From Nitrososphaerales archaeon TH5893 (GTDB taxonomy: Archaea; Thermoproteota; Nitrososphaeria; Nitrososphaerales; Nitrososphaeraceae), in assembly GCA_014523685.1 (NCBI GenBank), contig JAATVT010000143.1, positions 1 through 9,195 on the forward strand: a stretch of DNA of 9,195 nt. Direction: 5' to 3'. The stretch's first letter is position 1; each line of letters starts with the position of its first letter. Positions 1 through 6,747 of this stretch are shown here, in pieces. The position numbers were made by a program, and so were the translations under genes. Under the pieces are notes generated by a model. That model did no database searches, had not been told where the DNA came from, and was given only the letters and a program-made list of their open reading frames with translations.

Positions 1-713
1 TACTTGATAGTAATAATCTTAGTACCTATATCTTTACCATCAATTGCATCTCTGATATTACCTACATCAGACCGTATTACTCTGGTCGGTATTTTTGACC
101 GTTCTATCACTTTGAGTGCAATTATATCCATTAAATCATATGTTCCTGCCACAGTACGTTCAGCTCTGAGAATCTCCATACATTCATTCACTGTAATTTC
201 TTTAAATAATCTCGCATTGGGGTTCACGTTCGGATCGGAATCATAGATGCCATCAACATCAGTAGAGTTTACAAAGCCGGATGCCTTTGATGATTCAGCT
301 ATCAATGCTGACGTAGCGTTAGTGCTCTGACCTGGATGTAATCCTCCTGCAATTACAATTTTACCACTGGCTACTGCTATCGCTACCTCTTCCAGATTTT
401 TTGGCACTTGTGAATATGCTTGGTCACCTAATGCTGCTATCAACAGCTTTGCGTTTAATCTTGATACTTCAATTCCGATAATGTCTAGATTTGCTTCATC
501 AGAGCCGAGACTCCTGGCTAGATCGATATAGTGACGCGCAATTTTTCCCCCTCCTGCAATCACTATTGGTTGGATATTGTTACTAATGTCTATCAACATT
601 TGAGCATAATCTTTAATTGAGTCATGGTTTGTATCTTGACTGAATATGCTACCACTTAGCTTTATGACTATTCTCTTTTTTCTTGAATTATGATTATTAT
701 TGTTGTATTCCAT
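1..713 (-). CDS. pyrH: UMP kinase, archaeal type (3' end at window edge)
   Basis: UMP kinase phosphorylates UMP to UDP with ATP in the cytoplasm, the first step from UMP toward UTP, CTP and the pyrimidine dNTPs. I translated 237 residues from ATG at 711-713. The amino-acid-kinase fold is clear: a first strand RIVIKLSG (residues 14-21), a glycine loop AGGGKIAR (53-60), IEVSRLNAKLLIAALG (81-96), the archaeal UMPK signature AGGLHPGQST (122-131), TDVDGIYDSDP (151-161) and AGTYDLMDIIALKVIERS (189-206). The protein ends DIGTKIITIK, matching the usual C-terminus, and the next codon begins TA, so the stop probably lies across the window edge (only its last two template bases are visible). The start overlaps the end of the upstream HD gene by 17 nt, so it is translated from the same mRNA and has no promoter of its own. 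The Asn-rich N-terminus (residues 2-10) is an unconserved leader. The family call is confident. Confidence 0.93.
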   Translation of the reverse strand, partial: MEYNNNNHNSRKKRIVIKLSGSIFSQDTNHDSIKDYAQMLIDISNNIQPIVIAGGGKIARHYIDLARSLGSDEANLDIIGIEVSRLNAKLLIAALGDQAYSQVPKNLEEVAIAVASGKIVIAGGLHPGQSTNATSALIAESSKASGFVNSTDVDGIYDSDPNVNPNARLFKEITVNECMEILRAERTVAGTYDLMDIIALKVIERSKIPTRVIRSDVGNIRDAIDGKDIGTKIITIK

Positions 714-1974
714 AAAGTTCTCTCCAATATGGTGATTCTTCGTTACCAAGCACTTTCTTAGTACTTTTCTCTACTGCATTTCGGTTTTCAACAGTTGTGT
801 ATACTCTTAACATATCTAATGAACCAGTAATAGAAGCAATGAGTGGAATATCAGTAACAGGAGTTTCATATTCATGCTCTTTTTCAACAAGCAATATTGA
901 ACTTATCTCTTCTTTAGTGGTGGTTTTTGGCATCGATGATGCACTTGAGGCATCAACAAAAATAGTATTTTCTTCTTTAATATGTGCTGCTTCAGTTATC
1001 TGGGATTCTAAGTCGTACAATGTTCTTGCATTCATTTTTCTATTTAATTTATCATGGGAATGCAAAAATTTTTCATAGACACATTTTAGTAGCTTTCTGG
1101 ACTTATAGTCTCCCGCTAATCTAGCTGCACCTTTGTTACTGCTACCAAGTAAACACATTTGTTCAAGAATAATCTCATCAGTGAGATTTAGATAGTTATC
1201 TAAGGTTTTATCAGTCAGATTGAGTTGTTCATCAGCAAGCATTATTGAACGCAACAACATTACCTCTGCTGATCGTACTGTTTTATGGAAATATACTGAC
1301 TTATACATTTCATATCGGGAGATTAACATAGATTCCAATGAGTATAATGCTGATCTATTAATTGCCAGATGTCCAGCAGTTGTAACTTCAAAGGAGCTTA
1401 TCAACCTATGGTAATCAATTTTGCCATACTCAACCCCTGTGAATAGTCCATCTCTGGGCAAGTAATCCATCATATCGGCAGATAATCCTCCTGCTATGAT
1501 TTCATTAAAGAACTTTATCTTGGACTGGCCAAATGATAATTTGCAAATATTAGAGGGACTATATCCGTGTTTACCCAAAATGTCGCCAATTTCACTATGT
1601 GAAATAATTTGCTTACCCATATCTTCGTGATTCACATTGTGTCTTGCCATCAAAATCTCTTCAAACAAATGAGAAAAAGGTCCATGACCTATATCATGCA
1701 AAAGCGCAGCCAAGCGTAACTGCTGAACCTTGTCTTCGTCATTAAAATATCCTTTGGCAAAAAGAGTTTCGCCGGCGTAGCCAGCTACATGCATGGTGCC
1801 AATTGAGTGTTCGAATCGGGAATGTTGTGCACTAGGATATACCAAGTGTGCGCCTGCAAGTTGTCTGATCCTTCTTAAACGTTGAAAAACCGCAGTATCA
1901 ACAATATCTCTCTCAATCTCAGAAAAACGAATATAGCGATGTACGGGATCGGTTATCTCACCAGCAAACTTCAT
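697..1974 (-). CDS. HD-domain phosphohydrolase, SAMHD1/dGTPase-like (COG1078 type)
   Basis: This 425-aa protein belongs to the HD superfamily of metal-dependent phosphohydrolases, close in layout to SAMHD1 and bacterial dNTP triphosphohydrolases. Visible motifs are FQRLRRIRQLAGAHLVYP (30-47), HSRFEH (51-56), LLHDIGHGPFSH (91-102) and MMDYLPRD (168-175). By comparison with SAMHD1 the metal ligands are H56, H93, D94 and D170, and H97 and H102 line the active site; all are present, so the enzyme should be active. The helical C-terminal 200 residues carry no motif I recognise and may serve oligomerisation. Start: ATG at 1972-1974, with a TATA-like AAATTAAAC at 2006-2014 read on the minus strand, giving a leader of about 10 nt. 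It lies 165 bp downstream of tmk and overlaps pyrH by 17 nt. This context supports dNTP hydrolysis as the activity, but the substrate is inferred; another (d)NTP or phosphoester is possible. Confidence 0.9.
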   Translation of the reverse strand: MKFAGEITDPVHRYIRFSEIERDIVDTAVFQRLRRIRQLAGAHLVYPSAQHSRFEHSIGTMHVAGYAGETLFAKGYFNDEDKVQQLRLAALLHDIGHGPFSHLFEEILMARHNVNHEDMGKQIISHSEIGDILGKHGYSPSNICKLSFGQSKIKFFNEIIAGGLSADMMDYLPRDGLFTGVEYGKIDYHRLISSFEVTTAGHLAINRSALYSLESMLISRYEMYKSVYFHKTVRSAEVMLLRSIMLADEQLNLTDKTLDNYLNLTDEIILEQMCLLGSSNKGAARLAGDYKSRKLLKCVYEKFLHSHDKLNRKMNARTLYDLESQITEAAHIKEENTIFVDASSASSMPKTTTKEEISSILLVEKEHEYETPVTDIPLIASITGSLDMLRVYTTVENRNAVEKSTKKVLGNEESPYWRELYGIQQ

Positions 1975-2139
1975 AATAACTGCTGGGAATTGTTAGTAAT
2001 AGAAGAAATTAAACGTTGAGAAATGAAACAATTCTAACCAGACTTGAAATGAGCTGATTTCTTGACTCAATTAACCACATTAACTACAAGACTGCCTTTA
2101 ATTTGTGATCTCATTATGATCTCAAAGGTGCCAGATTAA

Positions 2140-2784
2140 CTAAGCTTTTATAACCTTTCTAACGATTTTCATAATTTCATTGTGTACCTCCTCAGTAACC
2201 CTTTCGCCATTTATTATTCTCCAGTTAAACTGTTTTGCTAGTTTGCGATAGTTTTTATGTACTTTGGTTAATAATTTTTGATCTATCTCAAATGTGTCTC
2301 TACCTCTAGGTAATGTGTCTCTATCCCTAGGTACTCGTCGATAAGATGTATTTGGTTTAACCTCGAGTACTATGACTACATCCTCCTTTGGTAAACCTCT
2401 ATCCAAATTTAGTAGCCATTTGAGATTAAGACCATGTGATACGCCATACACTAAATTCGATTGATAGTACCTATTCATTATGATTATGGTACCGTTTTCT
2501 ATCAAGCTTTCAATCTCCTTCTTCTTCTCCCAGCGATTAGCTGACATTAAGACGTGCTTTGTTTCAAGTGTATAATTCCTTTTACCGTCTAAAAATGCTC
2601 TTATTTCTTGTCCAATTGGAGTGGTGTAATCTGGAAAATCCATTACTGTACAAACATTCCCAGAAAATTTGAGGGCATTTATAAGAAGCCCGGATTGACG
2701 AAGGTTAGATTGAAGAAGGTTAGATTGAGTACCTTTGCCTGCCTGATCTATGCCTTCAATTACTATAATCTTGCCTTTTTGCAA
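2140..2784 (-). CDS. tmk: Thymidylate kinase (dTMP kinase)
   Basis: Thymidylate kinase converts dTMP to dTDP with ATP in the cytoplasm. The 214-aa product resembles the eukaryotic/archaeal type: P-loop GIDQAGKGTQ (11-20), FPDYTTPIGQEI (50-61), SANRWEKKKEIE (81-92), NRYYQSNLVYG (104-114) and a Lys/Arg-rich LID segment near 149-165. The frame opens right after a TAG, and TTG at 2782-2784 is the first usable codon; no Shine-Dalgarno site is present, but a TATA-like AAAAATAAAAG at 2805-2815 (template view) sits about 26 nt upstream, which fits a leaderless mRNA. Oddities: the usual DRY motif reads NRY (N104); a 15-nt tandem repeat lies just after the P-loop (SNLLQ SNLRQ); and a 21-nt tandem repeat in the LID region encodes PRDRDTL PRGRDTF. 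Both repeats keep the frame, so the gene is intact. The family call is firm; whether the repeats alter the enzyme is unknown. Confidence 0.92.
   Translation of the reverse strand: MQKGKIIVIEGIDQAGKGTQSNLLQSNLRQSGLLINALKFSGNVCTVMDFPDYTTPIGQEIRAFLDGKRNYTLETKHVLMSANRWEKKKEIESLIENGTIIIMNRYYQSNLVYGVSHGLNLKWLLNLDRGLPKEDVVIVLEVKPNTSYRRVPRDRDTLPRGRDTFEIDQKLLTKVHKNYRKLAKQFNWRIINGERVTEEVHNEIMKIVRKVIKA
2291..2332. repeat. 21-bp tandem repeat, 2 copies, inside tmk LID region
   Basis: Two adjacent 21-bp units (2291-2311 and 2312-2332) share 19 of 21 bases. In tmk they encode the seven-residue units PRDRDTL and PRGRDTF. The length is a multiple of three, so the reading frame is preserved. Confidence 0.9.
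2693..2729. repeat. 15-bp tandem repeat, about 2.5 copies, after the tmk P-loop
   Basis: Units at 2693-2707 and 2708-2722 differ at one position, and a 7-base partial third copy follows at 2723-2729. In tmk they encode SNLLQ SNLRQ SG directly after the P-loop, extending the first helix by about one unit. Confidence 0.85.
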
Positions 2785-2804
2785 CTATGAAACTACAAAT
2801 TAGC

Positions 2805-2815
2805 AAAAATAAAAG
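2805..2815 (-). promoter_or_regulatory. Probable TATA box for tmk
   Basis: On the minus strand this reads CTTTTATTTTT, preceded by a run of C. Its centre is about 26 nt upstream of the tmk TTG, the spacing expected when transcription starts at or next to the start codon (leaderless mRNA). It also means tmk need not depend on readthrough from tfb. Confidence 0.5.
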
Positions 2816-2935
2816 GGGGATAAATAAATTGTTATTGTGTATACGCGTTTTTGGGGGAATAAAGATTCTCCAGCTTCCTATGTAATGACATAATCACTAT
2901 CAGAACTTTTCAATTAGCGTTATTTCTATGAATTC

Positions 2936-3841
2936 TTAAATGATAAGTTTGTTTCTTATATCTTTAAGTCTATTTCTGATAGTTACTTCTGTTACACCTG
3001 ACGCTTCTGCAATACTTGACTGGCTAACATACTCACCTGTCTTTATACATGATAAATAAAGTATTGTTGCTGCCAGACCCATAGGTACTTTACCTGCTGT
3101 TATTTTTAGTTTAACTGCATCCGTCATTATATTGATGGCTGTATGTTTTGTTTTTTCACTTATATTCAGCTTGTTTGCGACCTTAACGATACACTTAAGA
3201 GGATCTATAAGTGGCGCTTTAATATTCAGCTCAAATATGAGGACCGTATAATTTCTTGAAACATCCTTACGTTTTATAGCTAGTGCAGTTGCAATATCAT
3301 TCATTGTTCTAGGATTTCCCATTTCCCTACATACAATAAGGACAGCTGCAGCAAGCATACCGTCAACCGTTCTACCTCGCAGCAGTCGTCCCTCACAAGC
3401 TTTTCTAAATATGTAAGCGCTCTTTTCAATCATCGTATCAGTTAGCCCAAGTTTGTCTTTTAATACAACAAGCTGTCGAAAAGCCTGCTTGATACTTCTC
3501 TCTGAATGTTCATGTCTATTTATCCTAGATTCCCATGTTCTTAGTCTCTCTATTCTAGAGAGAGTAGCCGCCCCTAGCATACTTCCCTTGGCATCTTTGC
3601 TGCTTCTTCCTATGATAGTCGAAAGCCCTTTATCATAAAGTGCCAAGGACATAGGAGCACCCGTTCTGGATCTAAGATTTGCTTCTTCAATTGAAAATGC
3701 ACGGCGCTCCTGATGGGAGTTATCCTCTACCTTCTCACAAATTACCAAACCACATTTACTGCAAACTATCTCCCCTGTTTCAGGATCTGTAATTATTGTT
3801 TGATCCGTATTGCATGTTGAACATGTCAGGATCTCTATCAT
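2936..3841 (-). CDS. tfb: Transcription initiation factor B (TFB)
   Basis: TFB is the archaeal TFIIB homologue. It binds TBP on the TATA box, contacts the BRE, and recruits RNA polymerase and helps open the promoter. The 301-aa protein is complete: an N-terminal zinc ribbon with ligands C7, C10, C27 and C30; a B-reader/linker region RSRTGAPMSLALYDKGLS (58-75); a first cyclin repeat (about 105-200) with the typical RGRTVDGMLAAAVLIVCRE (155-173); a second repeat (about 205-301) containing GKVPMGLAATILYLSC (250-265); and a closing helix-turn-helix SQSSIAEASGVTEVTIRNRL (273-292) expected to read the BRE. Start: ATG at 3839-3841; a GGAG lies about 14 nt upstream. The 151-bp gap to tmk contains a probable tmk promoter, so tfb may be a separate unit. 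Thaumarchaea carry several TFB paralogues; I cannot tell from this window whether this is the general factor or a specialised one. Confidence 0.95.
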   Translation of the reverse strand: MIEILTCSTCNTDQTIITDPETGEIVCSKCGLVICEKVEDNSHQERRAFSIEEANLRSRTGAPMSLALYDKGLSTIIGRSSKDAKGSMLGAATLSRIERLRTWESRINRHEHSERSIKQAFRQLVVLKDKLGLTDTMIEKSAYIFRKACEGRLLRGRTVDGMLAAAVLIVCREMGNPRTMNDIATALAIKRKDVSRNYTVLIFELNIKAPLIDPLKCIVKVANKLNISEKTKHTAINIMTDAVKLKITAGKVPMGLAATILYLSCIKTGEYVSQSSIAEASGVTEVTIRNRLKDIRNKLII

Positions 3842-4187
3842 TTTTTTCTATTAGATCTCCATTCAACTATTGCAAGTGAATTGTAGTCAGTAAGTTTTAT
3901 GTTTCACGTGTACTTTGTATTGCACTGTGTATTTTGGTCAATAATCAAGGAAGTTTTTGGACTGCTGAAACCCCGCATAAATGAGATTGACTGGCTAGTT
4001 ATTGTTTGTTTACTTAGTAGTCAGATACTAAAATATCAGTACTGCAGTGCAATTATTGGATGAACTAGGCATAAGTCTCATACCAAATCTAGATTTATCA
4101 TTACTTTTCGCCTTATTTCTGGAAAATAATTTAGTTGTTATAATTTAGTGTAACTTTACAAATACATAGCAAACGCAGTCTTTAATA
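3842..4187. other. Divergent intergenic region between tfb and the sugar dehydrogenase gene
   Basis: This 346-bp gap has no convincing ORF. It must hold the promoters of both flanking genes. Visible elements are a TATA-like GTTATAATTTA (4137-4147) for the right-hand gene, a TTTCACGTG palindrome-containing stretch near 3902-3910, and a 9-bp inverted repeat ATTGCACTG (3919-3927) / CAGTGCAAT (4045-4053) separated by 117 bp. No RNA gene or repeat array was seen. Confidence 0.6.
4137..4147 (+). promoter_or_regulatory. Probable TATA box for the sugar dehydrogenase-like gene
   Basis: GTTATAATTTA is centred about 46 nt upstream of the ATG at 4188. With the usual archaeal spacing, transcription would start near 4168 and leave a leader of about 20 nt without a Shine-Dalgarno site. 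A second weaker AT-rich box near 4150-4160 is an alternative. Confidence 0.4.
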
Positions 4188-5465
4188 ATGGTGAGGAAGA
4201 CCAATTTCTGCTTGTTTAATATCAGGAAGTCTATCTTCATAGCTTTATCCGTGGGGATATTCATTATCCTAAGTTCTCTGGCGCTTTATGACCCATTTTC
4301 TCAAACTATACATGCTCAACCTTCTATTAACGATGATACACTAAGTGTAGAACCAGTTGTAGAAGGGTTATCTTCTCCCACTAGTATGATATTTCTAGAT
4401 GATAATGATATTTTGGTTTTGGAAAAAGACGGACAGGTTCGCCATGTTGCCGATGGAGTTCTGCAGGAGCAACCGGTGCTGCAAATCCCAGTTAATGCAG
4501 AAAATGAAAGAGGACTACTTGGAATTGCTATTTCAAACAGTAGTAATAGTGCTAGTCCAAATACTTCTAATATCTTTCTTTATTATACTGAAGGAGATCC
4601 TCTAAGAAACAGAATTTACAAATATCAATGGAATGGAGAAACTCTTATCAACCCTGTACTGATTCTGGATCTCCCTGCTGATCCCGGTCCAAACCATGAT
4701 GGCGGCAAAATAGTTATCGGTCAAGATGGTTATCTGTATGCAGTCATCGGTGATCTTAACCATGATGGCCAGCTCCAAAACTTTCTAGACGGTCCACCTC
4801 CTGATGATACTGGAAGTATCTTTAGGATCAATCCAGAAGATGGATCAGCAGCCCCTGACAATCCATTTACAGGTAGTGAAGGTGATGTCTTAAGCAAGTA
4901 TTATGCGTATGGTGTCAGAAATAGTTTTGGATTGGATTTCGATCCTCTCACTGGTAACCTGTGGGATACAGAAAATGGTCCTGCAAGCTTTGATGAGATT
5001 AATTTAGTAAGACCAGGATTTAATAGTGGATGGCAAACAGTTATGGGTCCTATTTCATTAAGTGGAGATACTAAAGATGACCTGGTGAATTACCCGGGTT
5101 CGCAATATGCAGATCCTAAATTCAGCTGGGCAGAATCTGTTGCACCAACTGACATAGAATTTTTCAGTTCTTCAAATCTTGGAACTAAATATGCAAACAA
5201 TATTTTTGTAGGCGATATAACTAATGGAAACCTATACTTCTTTGAAGTAAATGAAAATAGAGATGGAATAAGTCTGGATACAACTCAACAGCAATCTGGT
5301 TTATCTGATTTTGTTGTTAACAGTGAGGATGAATTGTCTGCCATAATATTTGGGAGTGGTTTTGGGGGTATAACTGATATTGAAACTGGTCCAGATGGAT
5401 CTTTGTATATATTGTCATACGACGAAGGTATAATTTATAAGATTTCAAGTACCACGACCCAATAA
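4188..5465 (+). CDS. Exported PQQ-dependent sugar dehydrogenase-like beta-propeller protein
   Basis: This 425-aa protein belongs to the soluble glucose/sorbosone dehydrogenase (GSDH) superfamily, a six-bladed beta-propeller that can bind PQQ and Ca2+ and oxidise sugars. Residues 1-12 are basic, 13-34 are a hydrophobic signal/anchor, and IHAQPS (41-46) looks like a cleavage zone, so the enzyme acts outside the membrane. Family landmarks are EPVVEGLSSPTSMIFL (55-70), ENERGLLGIAIS (105-116), DPGPNHDGGKIVIGQDG (165-181), YAYGVRNSFGLDFDPLTGNL (239-258), DTENGPASFDEINLV (260-274) and the closing DIETGPDGSLYILSYDEGII (397-416). H170 in NHDGG matches the catalytic base of soluble glucose dehydrogenase, and R244 in RNSFG the conserved arginine. 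Length is normal for the family. It appears to be a single-gene unit with its own promoter; a T-rich tract at 5487-5508 follows. The real substrate and whether the cell supplies PQQ are unknown. Confidence 0.88.
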   Translation: MVRKTNFCLFNIRKSIFIALSVGIFIILSSLALYDPFSQTIHAQPSINDDTLSVEPVVEGLSSPTSMIFLDDNDILVLEKDGQVRHVADGVLQEQPVLQIPVNAENERGLLGIAISNSSNSASPNTSNIFLYYTEGDPLRNRIYKYQWNGETLINPVLILDLPADPGPNHDGGKIVIGQDGYLYAVIGDLNHDGQLQNFLDGPPPDDTGSIFRINPEDGSAAPDNPFTGSEGDVLSKYYAYGVRNSFGLDFDPLTGNLWDTENGPASFDEINLVRPGFNSGWQTVMGPISLSGDTKDDLVNYPGSQYADPKFSWAESVAPTDIEFFSSSNLGTKYANNIFVGDITNGNLYFFEVNENRDGISLDTTQQQSGLSDFVVNSEDELSAIIFGSGFGGITDIETGPDGSLYILSYDEGIIYKISSTTTQ

Positions 5466-5486
5466 AATAGATAGATCCACTGCAAA

Positions 5487-5508
5487 CTCTTTCTTCGTTG
5501 TTTTGTCT
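5487..5508 (+). terminator. T-rich tract after the sugar dehydrogenase gene
   Basis: A pyrimidine-rich stretch with several T runs (CTCTTTCTTCG then TTGTTTTG) starts about 20 nt after the stop codon. Archaeal RNA polymerase terminates at T-rich tracts without a hairpin. It is a plausible but unproven terminator. Confidence 0.35.
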
Positions 5509-5690
5509 AGTACTGAAATTATAGGTCAACAACCTACGCTATAGAAGGCATTCAATAAATAAATGACCTACAAAGGAAGAGAAGCCCGCTTGATAGTAGA
5601 GATGGAATCATAATAGCTGCTGATTCATAAGCATTGATTATTATTAGTTGACATCCATACGTACGAAGCTAGAATACGATCTTACACAAT

Positions 5691-5698
5691 GTATATCA
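5691..5698 (+). promoter_or_regulatory. Probable TATA box for the small membrane-anchored peptide gene
   Basis: GTATATCA lies about 60 nt upstream of the TTG start, predicting transcription from about 5720 and a leader of about 36 nt. That leader contains the Shine-Dalgarno site at 5739-5747, so this gene is expected to have a leadered mRNA, unlike several of its neighbours. Confidence 0.4.
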
Positions 5699-5738
5699 TA
5701 TGACCAAAATTCATCCACCATTTTCAAGAATTAGGTTA

Positions 5739-5747
5739 GGCGGTGAT
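5739..5747 (+). promoter_or_regulatory. Strong Shine-Dalgarno site deciding a TTG start
   Basis: GGCGGTGAT matches the ideal archaeal GGAGGTGAT at eight of nine positions and sits 8 nt before the TTG at 5756. An in-frame TAA at 5753-5755 excludes any earlier start, so the site fixes the start codon. Confidence 0.75.
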
Positions 5748-5755
5748 AAAATTAA

Positions 5756-5992
5756 TTGACTACCAGGTCATTATTTATATTAATTTGCACGACGGCAATC
5801 TCACTTCTATCACTATCGTTACTCACTGGCATTGCCTTTACGTGGAATCCTGAACCGGCCCCAGAAGTTAAAGTTGTAGACTCGGTTTCAATCTGCAAAA
5901 ATAATGTCATCAAATATACGCAGTTAGGTGCTTATCCTGAAGGTTACTATCAAGTCAAAGCAGCGCTGACCTATTGTGACAGTCTAGTGTAG
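5756..5992 (+). CDS. Small secreted or membrane-anchored protein, unknown function
   Basis: This 78-aa protein matches no family I recognise. Residues 4-29 form one strongly hydrophobic segment, a signal peptide or N-terminal anchor, followed by a proline-rich linker (NPEPAPEV, 31-38) and a compact polar domain of about 40 residues. The domain has two cysteines, C47 and C74, near its two ends, which could form a disulfide outside the cell, and four tyrosines within residues 54-73. The TTG start is supported by an almost ideal Shine-Dalgarno site at 5739-5747 and an adjacent upstream stop, which makes this a real gene despite its size. It stands alone: 290 bp after the dehydrogenase gene and convergent with the DoxX gene, with a T tract just past its stop. 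Confidence 0.65.
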   Translation: MTTRSLFILICTTAISLLSLSLLTGIAFTWNPEPAPEVKVVDSVSICKNNVIKYTQLGAYPEGYYQVKAALTYCDSLV

Positions 5993-6001
5993 GGAAAGCG
6001 C

Positions 6002-6012
6002 CTTATTTTTTT
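6002..6012 (+). terminator. T-tract terminator between convergent genes
   Basis: CTTATTTTTTT begins about 10 nt after the stop of the small plus-strand gene and lies in the 24-bp gap before the convergent DoxX gene. It reads as a T run only on the plus strand, so it would serve only the plus-strand transcript. Confidence 0.5.
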
Positions 6013-6016
6013 GGCT

Positions 6017-6466
6017 TCAAACTCTATGTGCGTTTTGCTTCTGATTCTGAACAAGGGTCTTTCCTCTAGGAAATACTTCCCTTCTTAATACATCCCATTC
6101 AATAGATATTCTTCCTGGACCTGTCAAGAGTAGGCTTATACCTATAGCCACTAACAGCAATTCTAGTTCGTACCCTCCTACAAACCCTTTCGATAGCTTG
6201 ACGATAAGAGTTGCACTTATCATCTCTATTATGAAAAGTGCAGCAGTTATTCTTGTTACTACACCTACAAGTAGAAATATCCCACCAATAACTTCTAGCA
6301 GACCAATAGGAACTACAAGTTCAGGAGGAATTCCTACACTGCCAAAAAAGTCTTGAGTACTTGTTACATCCTCAAACTTTGGTAATCCATGCACAATAAA
6401 CAGAATTCCAGCCAGAATCCTTATAGGAAGAGGCCCGAACATCAACAGCTGCTCCTTTGATACCAT
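6017..6466 (-). CDS. DoxX family membrane protein
   Basis: DoxX-family proteins are small four-helix integral membrane proteins; some are linked to thiosulfate:quinone oxidoreductase and others to redox stress, but most have no assigned reaction. From the preferred ATG at 6464-6466 the protein has 149 aa with four hydrophobic helices at about 11-28, 48-68, 72-90 and 98-116. Family marks are PIRILAGILFIVHGLPKF (14-31), GIPPELVVPIGLLEVIGGIF (45-64) and LLLTGPGRISIEWD (112-125), followed by a basic, soluble tail. The same frame extends to a TTG at 6497-6499, which would add 11 polar residues, but neither start has a Shine-Dalgarno site and a TATA-like TTAAATAG at 6500-6507 predicts transcription near 6478, downstream of that TTG. 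The gene is monocistronic and convergent with the small secreted protein gene. The specific function is unknown. Confidence 0.85.
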   Translation of the reverse strand: MVSKEQLLMFGPLPIRILAGILFIVHGLPKFEDVTSTQDFFGSVGIPPELVVPIGLLEVIGGIFLLVGVVTRITAALFIIEMISATLIVKLSKGFVGGYELELLLVAIGISLLLTGPGRISIEWDVLRREVFPRGKTLVQNQKQNAHRV

Positions 6467-6499
6467 CTTATTAAGGTAAAATAGATTGTGATTCTTCAA

Positions 6500-6507
6500 T
6501 TAAATAG
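6500..6507 (-). promoter_or_regulatory. TATA-like box for the DoxX gene
   Basis: The minus strand reads CTATTTAA here. Its position predicts a transcript starting near 6478, just upstream of the ATG at 6466, and therefore favours that ATG over the TTG at 6499. A GGAGGA at 6522-6527 (minus strand) is too far from either start to act as their ribosome binding site. Confidence 0.4.
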
Positions 6508-6714
6508 GTTACAGTACAGTTCTCCTCCTTTTCTTATGGCATCAATAAGAGTGGTATTTCTGTTTGTGCTTCCTCAGTTTACCAACCAGCTAACTAGTGA
6601 CACGAACTAAAGACTTACCTTTTTAATGATTCAAAAAAAGTAAGGAATGTGTTAGTGGTGAAACCATTTAATCTGGAATCCTAGAGATATTTACAGTTGA
6701 TTATTCTCCTAATC

Positions 6715-6725
6715 GTTATATATTA
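6715..6725 (+). promoter_or_regulatory. TATA box for the Pro/Glu-tailed secreted protein gene
   Basis: GTTATATATTA is centred at about 6720, roughly 27 nt before the ATG at 6748. This is the textbook archaeal spacing for transcription starting at the start codon, giving a leaderless mRNA, and it argues against the GTG at 6730 as the start. Confidence 0.6.
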
Positions 6726-6747
6726 GCGGGTGACTTTTGATTTATTA

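Noticed and set aside
4..246. 80-aa plus-strand open frame
   Set aside because: It is antisense to UMP kinase, whose motifs are unambiguous on the minus strand.
797..1414. Plus-strand open frames of 93 and 64 aa
   Set aside because: They are shadows of the HD phosphohydrolase gene.
1809..1817. GTTCGAATC, resembling a tRNA T-loop
   Set aside because: It is the reverse complement of codons of the HD protein around HSRFEHS, and no acceptor or anticodon arm surrounds it.
2854..2871. Hairpin GGGGAAT-AAAG-ATTCTCC between tmk and tfb
   Set aside because: It pairs fully (with one G-T) only as plus-strand RNA, while both neighbouring genes are on the minus strand; on that strand it has an A-C mismatch and no T run follows.
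6522..6527. GGAGGA on the minus strand as ribosome site for the DoxX gene
   Set aside because: It is more than 20 nt from the TTG and more than 50 nt from the ATG, so it cannot serve either start.
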